64,000 bases of DNA from assembly GCF_001619985.1 (NCBI RefSeq), contig NW_017264200.1, positions 1 through 64,000 of the forward strand. The letters are read 5' to 3'. The DNA comes from Xylona heveae TC161 (Eukaryota > Ascomycota > Xylonomycetes > Xylonales > Xylonaceae). This document shows, one piece after another, positions 42,771-53,431 of the stretch. A program made the translations under genes and the position numbers. Position 1 is the first letter of the stretch; every line of letters starts with the position of its first letter. The notes under the pieces are model-generated. The model searched no databases, was not told where the DNA came from, and saw only the letters and a program-made list of their open reading frames with translations.

Positions 42771-43676
42771 TCAACTGAGCTTTTGTTGGAGAAATTCCAC
42801 AACGTCGTCAATTTCATCAGGCACCTTGTACCAATGGCCCAAATCAGGATAGGATTTCCATGTCACGTCGAATCCTACTGATGCAATGGTACTAGCAGCC
42901 TCACTTCCCAATCTGCAAGATACCTTGGCGTCTTGCTCTCCATGGCCAAGGAAAATAGGTGTTTCCATGCGTGTGCGGCAACTTCCTGGGCCGTCAAACT
43001 TCATAGCATCGAGCGAAAGGATGTCTCTGACAAAATTGATTGCCTGAATGGATGGGTCCTGGTCTGAATCTTCGCCGTCGTCTACCGCGAAGACATCATC
43101 GTTGCTGCTCTCTCCCTCTTGGTCACAGCTTAAAATCTCGTGGATATCGACGCGAAATGGAAGATACCCACTTATACCGATGAAGGCTCCCACGGGAAAT
43201 TCCAAACTTAGCAATACGAAAAAGGCCGTCGCACAACCTTGACTTATTCCGCCGAGAATCACATTCTGCGGTGAAATGGCCTGCGTTTCCTGCCGCAATA
43301 ATGACAGCAAGTACGATACCGACTCACTCAATCCGTCTATCTGTAGATCTCGGCGTTTGGAAGGGTCCTCCAATGAGAGAATGTCGAACCATTGTGTCAA
43401 CACTGAGCGTTTGAACGCCGAGGATCGGCGCCTCTTCGCGGTGGGAAAAACAAATTTCATTCCAGGGAACAAGTCAGGTAGAGTCGCGCCCGTAGACGAG
43501 ATGCCAGTTTGCAGTAATTCGGTTCCAAACTTCTCGCCATTGCTTCCAAGGCCGTGCAAAAGTATGGCAGTATGGGTGTGTTCGGATTTCGGTAGACAAA
43601 TGAACGGGGGAGGATGGGCGGCATTACCCCTCGATGGGGTGACCTCTTGAGAGACCTCGTTCATTGGATTTGACAT
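42771..43676 (-). CDS. Acyl-protein thioesterase / carboxylesterase-family hydrolase
   Basis: A single exon of 301 aa from MSNPMNEVSQE; an earlier in-frame ATG at 43718 would add 14 residues. The alpha/beta-hydrolase core has TAILLHGLGSNGEKFG at the start, the nucleophile Ser in GGISQG, the Asp region GHGEQDAKV and the catalytic His in DLGHWYKVPDE. This fits the phospholipase/carboxylesterase (Abhydrolase_2) family that includes acyl-protein thioesterases. It has an acidic insert (SNDDVFAVDDGEDSDQD) that is unusual for the short APT1 type. There is no signal peptide. Depalmitoylation or cytosolic carboxylesterase activity is the expected function. Confidence 0.88.
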   Translation of the reverse strand: MSNPMNEVSQEVTPSRGNAAHPPPFICLPKSEHTHTAILLHGLGSNGEKFGTELLQTGISSTGATLPDLFPGMKFVFPTAKRRRSSAFKRSVLTQWFDILSLEDPSKRRDLQIDGLSESVSYLLSLLRQETQAISPQNVILGGISQGCATAFFVLLSLEFPVGAFIGISGYLPFRVDIHEILSCDQEGESSNDDVFAVDDGEDSDQDPSIQAINFVRDILSLDAMKFDGPGSCRTRMETPIFLGHGEQDAKVSCRLGSEAASTIASVGFDVTWKSYPDLGHWYKVPDEIDDVVEFLQQKLS

Positions 43677-44433
43677 GTTCCTTTCGAGCACCTTTCGAGT
43701 CTCTCGAAGCTTTGGCAAACTGGCTTCGATATGAGGATGAGGATTTGGAAAGGAAAAAAAATTGAATAGCTGGCGCGAGTTGAAACTTAGGAATCTGGGT
43801 TTTATTCTGCCTCGAATTTTTCCAAGCAGCCTTGCGGAACAAAGAAATCGGACAGGATCGGACAGATATACTTGTCCAGGAAAACAGCAGCGGCTCTCGG
43901 TACAATTATAACGATAGCTATTTTGATTGAGGGAGCTGCTGGCGGCTAACCAAGAGGCTTTCGGTTAAGTATTTACCAATCAGCCCATAACTGATCCATT
44001 AACCTCGTTGCTTTTCCCGGCGCTTATTGAGTTCAGATAAACAAGGGGTGGATTGGAACAGCATATATAATTAACCTTTTATTTGAGTACGTTCGCGCGC
44101 GACTATCAGATGGCTAGGCAACTTTCTTGTTTTATTCAGTCAGAAATTGTCTCTGAGAGTATCATGAGCCGCTCAGGCAGGGAAGATGGATCCCATCTAA
44201 AGCAGGAAGTATATTTTTACATTGGCTTCTGAATATAAAATCCGTGGTACGAACCACGGACTTTGTTTGAAGTCTTCATCCACAATTGCTTTCCTACATT
44301 CAAAGATCTTTTTTGCTCCAGTGCAATCATATTGTTTTTTGATAACGACATAGCACATTATATTCTTCAAATTGCTTCATTCTTTTTTCCTACTCTCGAG
44401 ACGAATTCAAAGACAAATCAATTCACTCCGACC
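43677..44433. other. Divergent promoter region
   Basis: 757 bp between two divergent genes. A perfect 8-bp inverted repeat is listed separately. Nothing else is visible. Confidence 0.4.
44241..44260. promoter_or_regulatory. Perfect inverted repeat, CCG-N12-CGG
   Basis: TCCGTGGT is followed by ACGA and then by ACCACGGA, an 8-bp perfect arm on each side. It lies about 175 bp upstream of the 127-aa orphan gene. The paired CCG/CGG ends resemble binding sites of dimeric Zn2Cys6 factors. It could also form a small hairpin in RNA. Confidence 0.3.
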
Positions 44434-44817
44434 ATGAGAATCAATCTTTATGTGGCTTTTGGTCAACCTCGAGGCAGAGATCCTCGCCATTGGATGATTC
44501 TTGCCGTACCCGAAGGTGCTACTCAGCGCTGCACCTACTATCATGTCACCGGTGGACCCACGCAAGGACAATCATATGAGCTTCAAATCCAGGCCAACAA
44601 GAGGGTGAACAGTTTTGGGATTGCCTCTAAGGAATATATCGGCACGATCAACGAAAGCGATGTCAACAAATTGAAAAGTTCTGCTCAGCGAGCTCGTCTG
44701 GGCCGCTGTCAACGATGGGTTGTCGAAGTTCTCCGAGATCTGGAAAGAAAGGGATTACTTGGTCCAGGGATAGCTGCATCCTATGCAGCAAGGATAGAGC
44801 CCAGTCCGTATGAGTAA
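44434..44817 (+). CDS. Small conserved-looking hypothetical protein, 127 aa
   Basis: A single exon from MRINLYVAFGQPRGRDP; the open frame continues upstream but that part looks untranslated. The sequence has HWMILAVPEGATQR, YYHVTGGPTQGQSYELQIQA, KEYIGTINESDVNKLKSSAQ and a final RCQRWVVEVLRDLERKGLL, regular enough for a compact folded domain. No signal peptide or membrane helix is seen. I think related proteins occur in other Eurotiales but cannot name a function. A run of 16 G follows the stop codon. Confidence 0.7.
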   Translation: MRINLYVAFGQPRGRDPRHWMILAVPEGATQRCTYYHVTGGPTQGQSYELQIQANKRVNSFGIASKEYIGTINESDVNKLKSSAQRARLGRCQRWVVEVLRDLERKGLLGPGIAASYAARIEPSPYE

Positions 44818-45366
44818 CTTCTGGGGGGGGGGGGGGGGATTATTCAGTCGGCTGTGTATTGCATTTTATAAATTTGCAATTGGACATCAATCATAGGAAG
44901 AAGCAAATGCAGATGTATAGGGTTAGTCAAAGGACGTATGGTCGGCCTGAATCCGAGTCAATCTTGGGCCTTTGGCTGTATATGTATGATGAAAATAGGG
45001 TATATGACAAATCCATTACTTTTGTAATAAATTATGACTGTTAAACAATTTTACTTGGCTGAGTAACTGCTAAAAGCCGTTAAAAAATCAATTTTATGCT
45101 ATATCAAAAACCTTGCAATAAGAAACTCCATTGCCTAGTATTAAAAATACATAGTAATTTATAAGAACATTCTAGATCTATTACACTAGTATACTTGTCT
45201 GTGAACTTAGATGGATTGTCTTAATGGGAGTCTATAGACAATAGTAGAGTTTAGATTCTAGTATATGGAATACATACTACAGTCAGACATGAGTAGAAAG
45301 ATACTGATTACTCTCGATCAATTTAAGGTCTGGTCGTAACTTCATCTCATATTATTATTTCAAGAA
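44818..45366. other. Intergenic region with poly-G run
   Basis: AT-rich 3' flank of two convergent genes. The only notable feature is the G16 tract at 44823-44838. Confidence 0.4.
44823..44838 (+). repeat. Poly-G tract (16 G)
   Basis: Sixteen consecutive G residues start 5 bases after the stop codon of the 127-aa gene. The length may be inexact in an assembly. Confidence 0.8.
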
Positions 45367-46143
45367 TTACCAGACTATATCTCTTGTGTGTAAAATAACA
45401 CCGAGCTCCGAAAGATACGGATGTAAAATATAATCCACGGCTCGTTCTTTAATCCATCCACTTTCCCAAGCAGGCCGATAAAGTGCCTTGACATATTCCC
45501 AGTATTCAGGATAAAAGCCGGACATTTCCCAGTCAATTACTGCAGCGACTCGGGTCCCTTGTACAATGATGTTCCTTGGACAGAAATCACCATGAGTCAT
45601 AACGGTATCGTGACCCTTCAGTATACCCTCTATCATGTTTGAAACTAAATCAACCCAAGCATTTTGCTTTGAACGCTTGAGTGCTGTAACAATGCCATCA
45701 TTAAATGCTGCCTCGTCCTCATATGGCCCATAGGCTCCAAGCTCATCCGTGAACATCTGATCCTCACATGCTGTGCCGTCGACAGAGCCGATAAAGGAAC
45801 CTTTAATGTTGCGTAATTGAGAAAAAAACCCTCGTAGTTGTTCGATAACATCTGCCTTTTGATCATTGTTGAATTTTTCCCAAACATCTGCAAGCACATC
45901 TCCCTCCACAAATTGCATCACGATTCGAACGTGGCCAGAGTCTTCATCGGTGTATGCATTGAATATTTCGGGAACCGGGATGGTTGTTCGTTCGCGAACA
46001 AGTTTCATCGCCGCGGCTTCGGCGAGCCGAACACAATCTCCAGTCTTCACAACGGTATTATCGTCGATTTTGAACACTGGGCAGAAGTCTCCAAATGGAC
46101 GTGCCTTGGACAGTTCGTCCGAGGAAATCACTCTTCCGTTCAT
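45367..46143 (-). CDS. APH-family phosphotransferase (choline/aminoglycoside kinase-like)
   Basis: A single exon of 258 aa. An APH/ChoK fold is readable: nucleotide-binding Lys in DDNTVVKTGD, AAAMKLVRERTTIPVPEIF, the hinge IVMQFVEGDVLADVW, the catalytic Brenner-type loop MTHGDFCPRNIIV and the metal motif VIDWEMSGFYPEYWEY. All key residues are present, so it is probably active. The natural substrate of the fungal members is mostly unknown. It is not closely similar to the AN1-APH protein 3 kb away. Confidence 0.88.
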   Translation of the reverse strand: MNGRVISSDELSKARPFGDFCPVFKIDDNTVVKTGDCVRLAEAAAMKLVRERTTIPVPEIFNAYTDEDSGHVRIVMQFVEGDVLADVWEKFNNDQKADVIEQLRGFFSQLRNIKGSFIGSVDGTACEDQMFTDELGAYGPYEDEAAFNDGIVTALKRSKQNAWVDLVSNMIEGILKGHDTVMTHGDFCPRNIIVQGTRVAAVIDWEMSGFYPEYWEYVKALYRPAWESGWIKERAVDYILHPYLSELGVILHTRDIVW

Positions 46144-46973
46144 GGTCTGACTTAAAGAACGCTCTGTTAGTAACTGACTGTAGAGTACGGTTAAGAGGTA
46201 ATGTACCCTGTAAAAGTTGCTTAGGACTGGCCCAACTTGAGACGATAGATCTGAAAATAAGAGTCATACACGCTCAGTTGACAGGCGACTAGGAGATTAG
46301 TATCACGTGCCTCAATTCGTCTAAATTTCCCAGAGCTGCTAAAAGCCGCAATTTAAACTGCGATGGTCTCCTAGCAGCTTGGCCGGATAAGGCACTAACT
46401 GTAGCGTTTCCCTCTCTTCCGCGCACTAATGGAGATCGTTTCAATACTACGTAGCAGCTACCGCTCTTCTCTGGACCTCCTTCAAAGGATGAATTGTCCC
46501 TTCCCTCTGACGATGACCATATTTATACGTGCTACTGGTGTGACCTGGCAATAGTGATTTTGTGGTGAATGTCACTTCAGTCATCTATCCAAAGGCAATT
46601 CTCTTATTACCATGATTGCCTTTTCCTTGCAATCCTGTATATAAACCCTGGGAATGCATTCCGCGGAGAAGTTATGGACGAACTACAACTCAGAAATGAT
46701 GATCATAATATTCAACTTCTTTTACCAAGCTTTCTGCAATTTTTCCTCGCTGGCGGGGGTCTAGCAGAGTTCATTGCGAATGCCCACAACATACACTACG
46801 ACATTTGTACAGATATCTATAGTCATGCATCTGCCTACCGAGTGAGTCGTGTTCCTGGTTGTCTTCAAATTGACGGAGCCTAATTAGAAGTGCTTAGCAA
46901 ATACAAAATCTAGCACTCTGGATATAACACCATCGCCATTCAACTACAATGATCTTACATAATAATCTCCGTG
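46144..46973. other. Intergenic region upstream of the HNH-like relic
   Basis: 830 bp. A 104-codon frame at 46569-46883 may be the N-terminal part of the decayed HNH-like gene but has no readable motif. Confidence 0.3.
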
Positions 46974-47515
46974 TCAATGGACTCTTCTCCAGCAAGAACC
47001 CTCCAGCGCCGACCGAAGAAGCTCGGTTTTAGAAGAGATAGTTACTGGTGCATAGTCACCGGCGCAGTTGAGTTATCTGTCGAACATGGAGCGATGTATG
47101 CCACAGATGAAATAGCAACGACCGAGCTTGCGCTCACCATTCTTTTCTCTCTGGGCCAATGGGACAATGATCGGAAGGTTAGTGATCTCACTTTGGGATA
47201 TATGTGTTATACTGAAACGATCAGAAACAAGCAGTCGCCCAGATATTGCCGACACTGAAAAAGGGTTTCCCAAGTATGGACAGTGGGCCCACCAACGTAA
47301 ATAAGCCGAAGAACCTCATGACATTGGTGAACACCGTTCATACAAAATTTGGACCTTTTTGTCTGGCATTGGAACCTGCCACATATCTGCCATTCGTATG
47401 TTGTTCCCTTCCTGTATTACAAAACATGTTTCTAAAAGTGGAAAGGAGCAGAAGACGCTGTAGGCCGTGTATCCAAAGCATGGATAGCAGAGAATGCGGG
47501 TAGCATGAACCTCTG
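46974..47515 (+). pseudogene. Decayed HNH-nuclease-like gene
   Basis: The frame from 46974 resembles fungal HNH-domain proteins: FRRDSYWCIVTGAVE recalls the usual RDxxRCxVTG start, TTELALTILFSLGQWDN recalls the HI(L/I)PFSLG region, and NLMTLVNTVHTKFGPF recalls the second part of the motif. A GT..AG intron (about 47179-47231) joins the two parts in frame. The region that should hold the first catalytic His looks changed, and no full-length frame can be followed beyond about 47400. It is most likely an old broken copy of a gene family that is variable in fungi. Low confidence in the family assignment. Confidence 0.4.
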
Positions 47516-48864
47516 GTCCACAAACGAAAATCTGCTCAGCCAATACATTCATGATCTGGATAGTTCATAGGCTCCAGCCAAGACTTTCCACGTGTCCAAA
47601 ATTCCGTCTTTGAACATACCACAAATGTTAATCCCACCAGCACTTCTCAATGAAAATGGTAGGGTCATGGGGATTCCATCTATTGGTCACCAGAATTTGA
47701 GCGATATGCCGAAACACATAGTAGATTATCCTAGTTGGGCGAACGTTTTGGACAAGGAGCAGTAGCCAGGGCGTTTAATATATCCATCTTCACACTTGGC
47801 CTTGCATTGACATGCAGTCCGTTGGAAATTTACGCTTCTGGGCTACGGGGCTTCAGACCTGTTGATGAAGCACCTCCAAACAGGTTTTGATAAAGATTAT
47901 TTCTCGAACGGGGATGGCCAGGCCATTCAGATGTGAGCAAGCATGTGCTCTGACACCAGCATGCCACTGTGCTTGACGCCTACTCGGGAGGTTTCCAGTC
48001 TATTCTTGGGTGTTACACAGCTTCATTAGCCCATCGTGAAGTCATTTCCTCAAATTAGTATATCACATTAGATCTGCGAGATAAGGTCAATTGTTTTCGC
48101 GAGATGTGACAATTAGTCAGATAATATAAACTTAGTTTGATAGAAAGTCTGATCATGCCGTTGGTTATATTGTGCAAGGGTGATTACCAAGAAGCGCCTA
48201 TCGCGTCGAAATTGATGAATGAACGGGTGGAGAGCCAGATGGGCGGGAACTAGGAGATAACCACCGGACTTAAAGTTTGGCGGGCGGGTAAAATTCCGCG
48301 TGGACTTTTCCCATTTCAGCGAAATCACCCAAAATTCATCGGAAAGCGAAAGAACTGACTAGACTGTCATTTCCGCACTTCTCTCACTCAAAGCCCCCGA
48401 AATTCATAAAACCGTGTTACCTCCGTTGAGCCTCATCTCCATGCCAAAAAAAAAAGTTCAACACGGACTGCAGTACAGGATTACTGTATCTTACCATACC
48501 TAGCCACCTACAGGTCTTTCTTCAACGCCCATGTAGCACAGAGAAAATGAAGAGATCGAAAAGTGTGGGTCTTTTGAATGGTGGGGACCCTTGGCGGGGC
48601 TCACGATAACATCAATGACGAAGCCTTTCGAGCACCGGGAACGCAAATTTCCCCTAATCTCCGGTCCTTTAGCGTTCAACTTACAAATGGCTGAACGCAC
48701 TGGATGGCTCGAAGATTTTATCATTTAAATTCTTCATCTACCTTAACCTTTCACTTGGCTGCAAGTTGGAGTTAGCTTTTCTCTTAGCGTCAATTCATAA
48801 TTTAATTTTGCCCTTCTCGCCCTCAAAACGCAGTGCAAGCTATCATAACTAAAGAGGCATCAAC
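47516..48864. other. Intergenic region, no supported gene
   Basis: 1.3 kb between the HNH-like relic and the dienelactone hydrolase. Short open pieces (for example a 27-codon run ending near 48057) may be further debris. Nothing can be named. Confidence 0.4.
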
Positions 48865-49806
48865 ATGACGTGCGAAGCTTGTCGGACCCTTCCGGTGGTG
48901 ATTTCCACCGGATACTCGCCCAAGGGCAGCTATGAAAAGCTAGCCGGGCTGGAAGTCTGTACGGGGCACAGAAAACTCGAGATATGTTGCGGTTCAGTGT
49001 CCGCTGACAAGATTGTATCGCAGATGTCACTGGACCCCGAGATGCCAAGATTGGCTTGATTGATGTCTATGATATTTTTGGCATGGCGTCGCAAACCATC
49101 CAAGGCGCCGATATTCTCGCCAGCGAGCTCAATGCGATTGTTCTCGTCCCAGACTTCTTGAAGGGCGAAGCCGCAAAAAATGAATGGGTGCCGCCTAACA
49201 CGGATGAGAAAATGCAGCTCTTGATGAAATTCGTCACTGAGAAAGCATCGATTCCCGAAAACACGCAAGCATTGTTGGACGTTGCAAAGGAAGCAAAGGA
49301 GACTTTCCCAACTGTCAATGCTTGGGGAACCGTTGGTCTGTGCTGGGGCGGAAAGGTGAGTAAATTTGCATGAACCTTACTCGATGGCGTACCTTGCTGA
49401 ATTTATTGTGATATCAACAGGTTGTGGCCCTTATCTCGGGCGCTGGCACTCCCTTTGTTGCGACAGGACAGGTTCACCCTGGGTACGGTTATCATCAAGT
49501 GAATTTTCAATTGCAAGGACACTGAAATGCTAATACTTCCCTCATAGACGCATGGAGAAGGCAGATGCCGAGAAGATTACTGTCCCTCATATTGTTCTGG
49601 CTTCCAAGGACGAGCCTGCCGAGGCTGTGGCCGAGTACAAGGAAGTCATTGAAAAGAATGGCACTGATGGATACGTCGAGACATATGCGAACATGCACCA
49701 CGGCTGGATGGGGGCGAGAGCAAATCTCGAGGACGAGGAGAACAAGAAGGAGTATCTGCGGGCATACACCCAGCTGTCCGACTTCTTCAAAAAGCACCTT
49801 AAATAA
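48865..49806 (+). CDS. Dienelactone hydrolase family protein
   Basis: Four exons (48865-48958, 49024-49355, 49421-49482, 49548-49806) give 248 aa. The fungal DLH start MTCEACRTLP and GYSPKGSYEKLAGLEVYVTGP are followed by GLIDVYDIFGM and ILASELNAIVLVPDF. The catalytic triad is Cys138 in GLCWGGK, Asp184 in ASKDEP and His214 in MHHGW. This is a cytosolic alpha/beta-hydrolase with a Cys nucleophile. Family members hydrolyse dienelactones in aromatic degradation, but many fungal members have unknown substrates. It has no visible link to the polyketide cluster. Confidence 0.93.
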
Positions 49807-50135
49807 GCATGCATTCCGGCGTTGATCACAAACTTGATAGATTACACTACAAATAGAGTAACACAAGACCCCGAATTTTCCAACAACATGAGGCCCAATG
49901 CGCATATGACGCGTCTCTGCTCCCATAATCTTCAGGAAAGCTCTTGTGTCTAAGCTCATACAAACGACCACCCGTATATATAAACAAAATAAGAGTACAA
50001 CACCCTCCATCAAACACGATCGAATACGCCTCTTCAACCCCGCAACAAGACGCCATCTGAACCCCACTACTCCCCAGACATTACAATCACTTTTCCCTCC
50101 TCCCGCTCTACCGCTCTACCCGCTGCGCAAAAAAA
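49807..50135. other. Intergenic region between convergent genes
   Basis: 329 bp of 3' flank of the dienelactone hydrolase and MsrB genes. I see nothing in it. Confidence 0.4.
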
Positions 50136-50939
50136 TCAAGCCTTGCTCTCCGCGACGGGGTCATCCTTGTTAAACTTCAAACTGACACTATTCACACAGT
50201 GTCTCTCATCCGTCGGCGTCGGATAGCCTTCTCCCTTGAAGACATGTCCCAAATGGCCACCGCAATTCGAGCACACTATCTCCGTGCGCTCCATGCCGAA
50301 CGAACTATCCACATGCCGCGTCACCGCGCCGGGCACCGCGTCGAAAAACGCAGGCCATCCGCATCCAGACTTGAACTTGTGATTCGCCTTGTACAGCGGC
50401 GCGTTGCACCCCGCGCAGTTGTACACACCGCTCGAGGGCATGTGTTTGTCGTATTCACCCGTAAAGGGCGCCTCGGTGCCTTGGTTGCGAAGGACGCGGA
50501 ATTGATCTGCATTTTTTGTTAAATGTCGCGTTAGCCCAGCTGGTCATGTTTCTTTTGCTTTCCTTTCCTTCCCTTTTCGCAGATGGGTCATGGGTATTTG
50601 GGTAGAGAGTGACTACAGTCGCCACCAAGGCAAAACGCAGTTGTGTTTGGTTGGTCAATACGCACCCTTATTTAGCACGGCTTGCCACTCGGCATCGCTC
50701 TTCTGGACGGGATACGACATGTTTTTCGCGTTTGAAGAAGCCGAGCTCGAGAAAAGTGATCCGAGAAAGGGGATAGTGGGCATAGACTTGAGAATAACAG
50801 GCGTTGTTCGTGGAAAGCCAGCAGAAGAAGAAAAAGCAGTAGACCGGAGCGCAGCTCGCGAGGTGGAGAGGCTGTAGATTCGGCTGCTGGCAAAAGTGTT
50901 GAAGGTGCGGAGGACGGTTGCAAAAGACGGTACGCGCAT
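50136..50939 (-). CDS. Peptide-methionine (R)-S-oxide reductase, MsrB
   Basis: Two exons (50939-50666 and 50506-50136) give 214 aa. An N-terminus rich in Arg, Ser and Ala (MRVPSFATVLRTFN ... SLSTSRAALRS) suggests a mitochondrial presequence, while the internal Met of MSYPVQKSDAEWQ could give a cytosolic form. The MsrB core has FRVLRNQGTEAPFTGEYD, zinc-binding CAGC and CSNC pairs, SGCGWPAFF, GHLGHVF and the catalytic Cys in ERHCVNSVSL. It reduces methionine-R-sulfoxide in proteins with thioredoxin. A (GAG)n run lies upstream. Confidence 0.95.
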
Positions 50940-51727
50940 AAGGATCCCTTGGTCGTGTTCCTTTATTTTATATTTCAAGATTGAGAAGGAAGACAGGGAA
51001 GAAGACAAGGCAGTAACAATATTTATAATAGTAGAAGATGGAGGAGGAGGAGGAGGAAACAATTTGAGGAGTTGAAGCGGAAGTGATGCAATGGAGATTT
51101 GAAATTGTCAGTGCTTTGCCACACAACAAAGCTCAACCAAGCTTCAACTGATAAAGTAAACTTGTACAAAGCCCCTTTTTTAATAGATTTTTCTGGAATG
51201 TATGAATCTAGTGAGATTATTTGTATTTATTTTGTGTGGCAATGTAATTCTACAGGAATTGCTGCATTTTGTCCTTTTTTTGACTTAATCTAGAGATCGC
51301 TAACAAATGATGACATCGTCGATAAGCTCTGATCGGGTAATCTATAAGTTACAAGATGCGCAACACGACCAATTGGTCCGACTAAGCGACGTCAGAAGTC
51401 TAACATTTGTCAGGTTATTGCACGCCTCTCAGGCAATCATTCCAAATACCTATCAGCAGATATTTTTACCCAATGATACATGGCTCATAAGGGCCGAAAT
51501 AATATTATCCAGCTCCAGTCGTAAGAAATAGTTCAGTTCGGCTGAACCCCAAGTTCTTGAATCCGTACATCTAAGCGTGATAATCCCAAACGCCCATCGC
51601 CAATGCCATAATTTATCCATCAATTCGTAATTCCTGAGTTGACCGGTGATGCGAAGCAGGAAAGTAATACACAAGATATTAAAATGATCGGTTGTCTATG
51701 AGAACGGTCTCTGAAACATGAGCCGAT
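50940..51727. other. Intergenic region, MsrB promoter
   Basis: 788 bp with a (GAG)n microsatellite near 51041 and AT-rich sequence. Open frames at 51099-51531 have no support. Confidence 0.4.
51041..51057 (+). repeat. (GAG)n microsatellite
   Basis: Five to six GAG units in the 5' region of MsrB; purine-rich on the plus strand. Probably untranslated. Confidence 0.75.
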
Positions 51728-53431
51728 TCAGCGTGTTCTTGCCACTCCAGTGACAACCATGATTCCTTCACCAAACTCGACTTTCCAACCTTCTCGGATC
51801 AGCATTCGACCAACCGCAGGACCCAGCCTGCCTCGTCCTCCTTCGCTGTGATATCCAACGCCGGTAATGATGCGATACCCTCTGCCAATGCCAGATCTTC
51901 CGTCTATCCGCGCTTCGCCTAGGCCGGCCCACCAACTGGTGACTTTTTCTCTCGTTATCCTGATTGCGTCTTTTACATTAACTCCGTGAAGGTCCAATTC
52001 AGTGCTGCTGGACTGTGCATCCACCAGGGCTTCCGCCGCAGCTGCATCATATCTTTTCACTTTGGTGTCATAGTCTCGTCCGAGGCTGCTATAATATGCC
52101 GCAGCTGCTCCCATTAAGGGATCGGATCGCGATTTGCGATATGCTACAGAAGCTTGGCCGAAAGCCTTATGCCGAGCAACTTCGTATGAGGTGGCCAATG
52201 TGTTCGCTGTCGAAAGATCAACATTTGGGCTAGGAACAACTGTGGGCGTTGAGGATCCGGAGGATGATAGATTGATAGGAGCGTATTGTGTAATGATTTT
52301 GAGTCCGCCTCCAGCGTCGTTTGTCGATTTTGAGGTCGCTGCCCGTGCGAGCTCGTGGGCTGCAGCAGTAGATGGATGTGTTATTCGGACTAATGCCAAG
52401 AGCTGCTCCGGCGATAGAGCAGGGAATTCTTCTCCAAGTTCGATTGCGTTGGACTCCAAAATCACGTTCTCTGAACTGCTGCTAGGATTATTCTCAAGCT
52501 CAGAATCCAAGATTGCAATAATAGCAACCTGGAGGGATGCTCCGTTTTTGTGGTATATTGAGGCCACGGTCTTGGGAGAGATGGAGACACGGCTAGCAAT
52601 AAAATCAATATGCGTCTTGGCCATCTCCCATCGGCTATGGGGCGAAGGGGATGTCTCCCCGGACGAGACTGCAGGAGAAAAGCGAGGTCTTCTATTTTCC
52701 TTGTTGTCGAAGCGAGCCTTGTTTTTCTTCTTCTTGCTCCTCGTCTTTGGCCCAAAAGCAAGATCGTCGTCATCCGCGAAACCATCGACCCCTTTCGACC
52801 TTATGGGGCCCTCCGGGTTAGTCTGTTGCTCTTCAAAAAAGACCTGATTGAGTAAATCCTCCACGGCTCGGTCAAAGTTGTCATTTGTCTTCTTCAATGC
52901 GAAAGATATGGAAAATTCCGACAAGGCAGGAAACATCTCACGCAGAAGGCTTATCTTGCTCTGGGGGTCCAAGCTTTGTAGAGCCCGACTGGTGCTAGAA
53001 TTTCCAATGCCGGTATCTACCTCAGAGCCATTGAGGCATAGGGATGAGACAGATCGGGATACGCTGGTCAAGTCTGTCTCGCCCGCTCTCGAACACACAT
53101 CACCGCTCTCTGCTCTGGAACGCGTCTGTTCGGAGTTGCCATTTTCTGGTGTAACCTCTTGCTCGAGCAGAGCACCGCTGCTCCCTGAAGGATCAAAATC
53201 CGTGTTTTCTTCCAGTAAGGCGGACTGTTTCAGCACTTCTAACGTTCCCCGTACCTCGTCAAGAGCGGCTTCATAGGATAAATCATAATCGGAAACGATC
53301 GCAGAGAAGAGTGCAGAGTCGATCGGCGGACAGTACTCTTTCTAGATCCCAGCAAATCGTCATTACCAACTGAAACCTATAAAGGACGGATAGGTAAGTC
53401 ATACCTCTAGGGTCGCAATAATCTCAGCCAT
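51728..53431 (-). CDS. CUE-Smr domain protein, Cue2-like
   Basis: Two exons (53431-53405 and 53341-51728) give 546 aa; the first exon has only nine codons (MAEIIATLE). A CUE-like ubiquitin-binding helix bundle is readable as LLREMFPALSEFSISFALKK and RAVEDLLNQVFF. A basic linker (KTRSKKKKNKARF) and a second helical segment follow. The C-terminal Smr domain has STELDLHGVNVKDAIRI (the conserved DLHG), GRGYRIITGVGYHSEGG and a final VTGVA. Yeast Cue2, with the same arrangement, is the endonuclease that cuts mRNA at stalled ribosomes in no-go decay. A 237-codon frame on the opposite strand (52134-52847) is a shadow. Confidence 0.9.

Noticed and set aside
52134-52847. 237-codon open frame on the plus strand
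   Set aside because: Antisense to the CUE-Smr gene; low-complexity Ser/Leu-rich product with no family resemblance.
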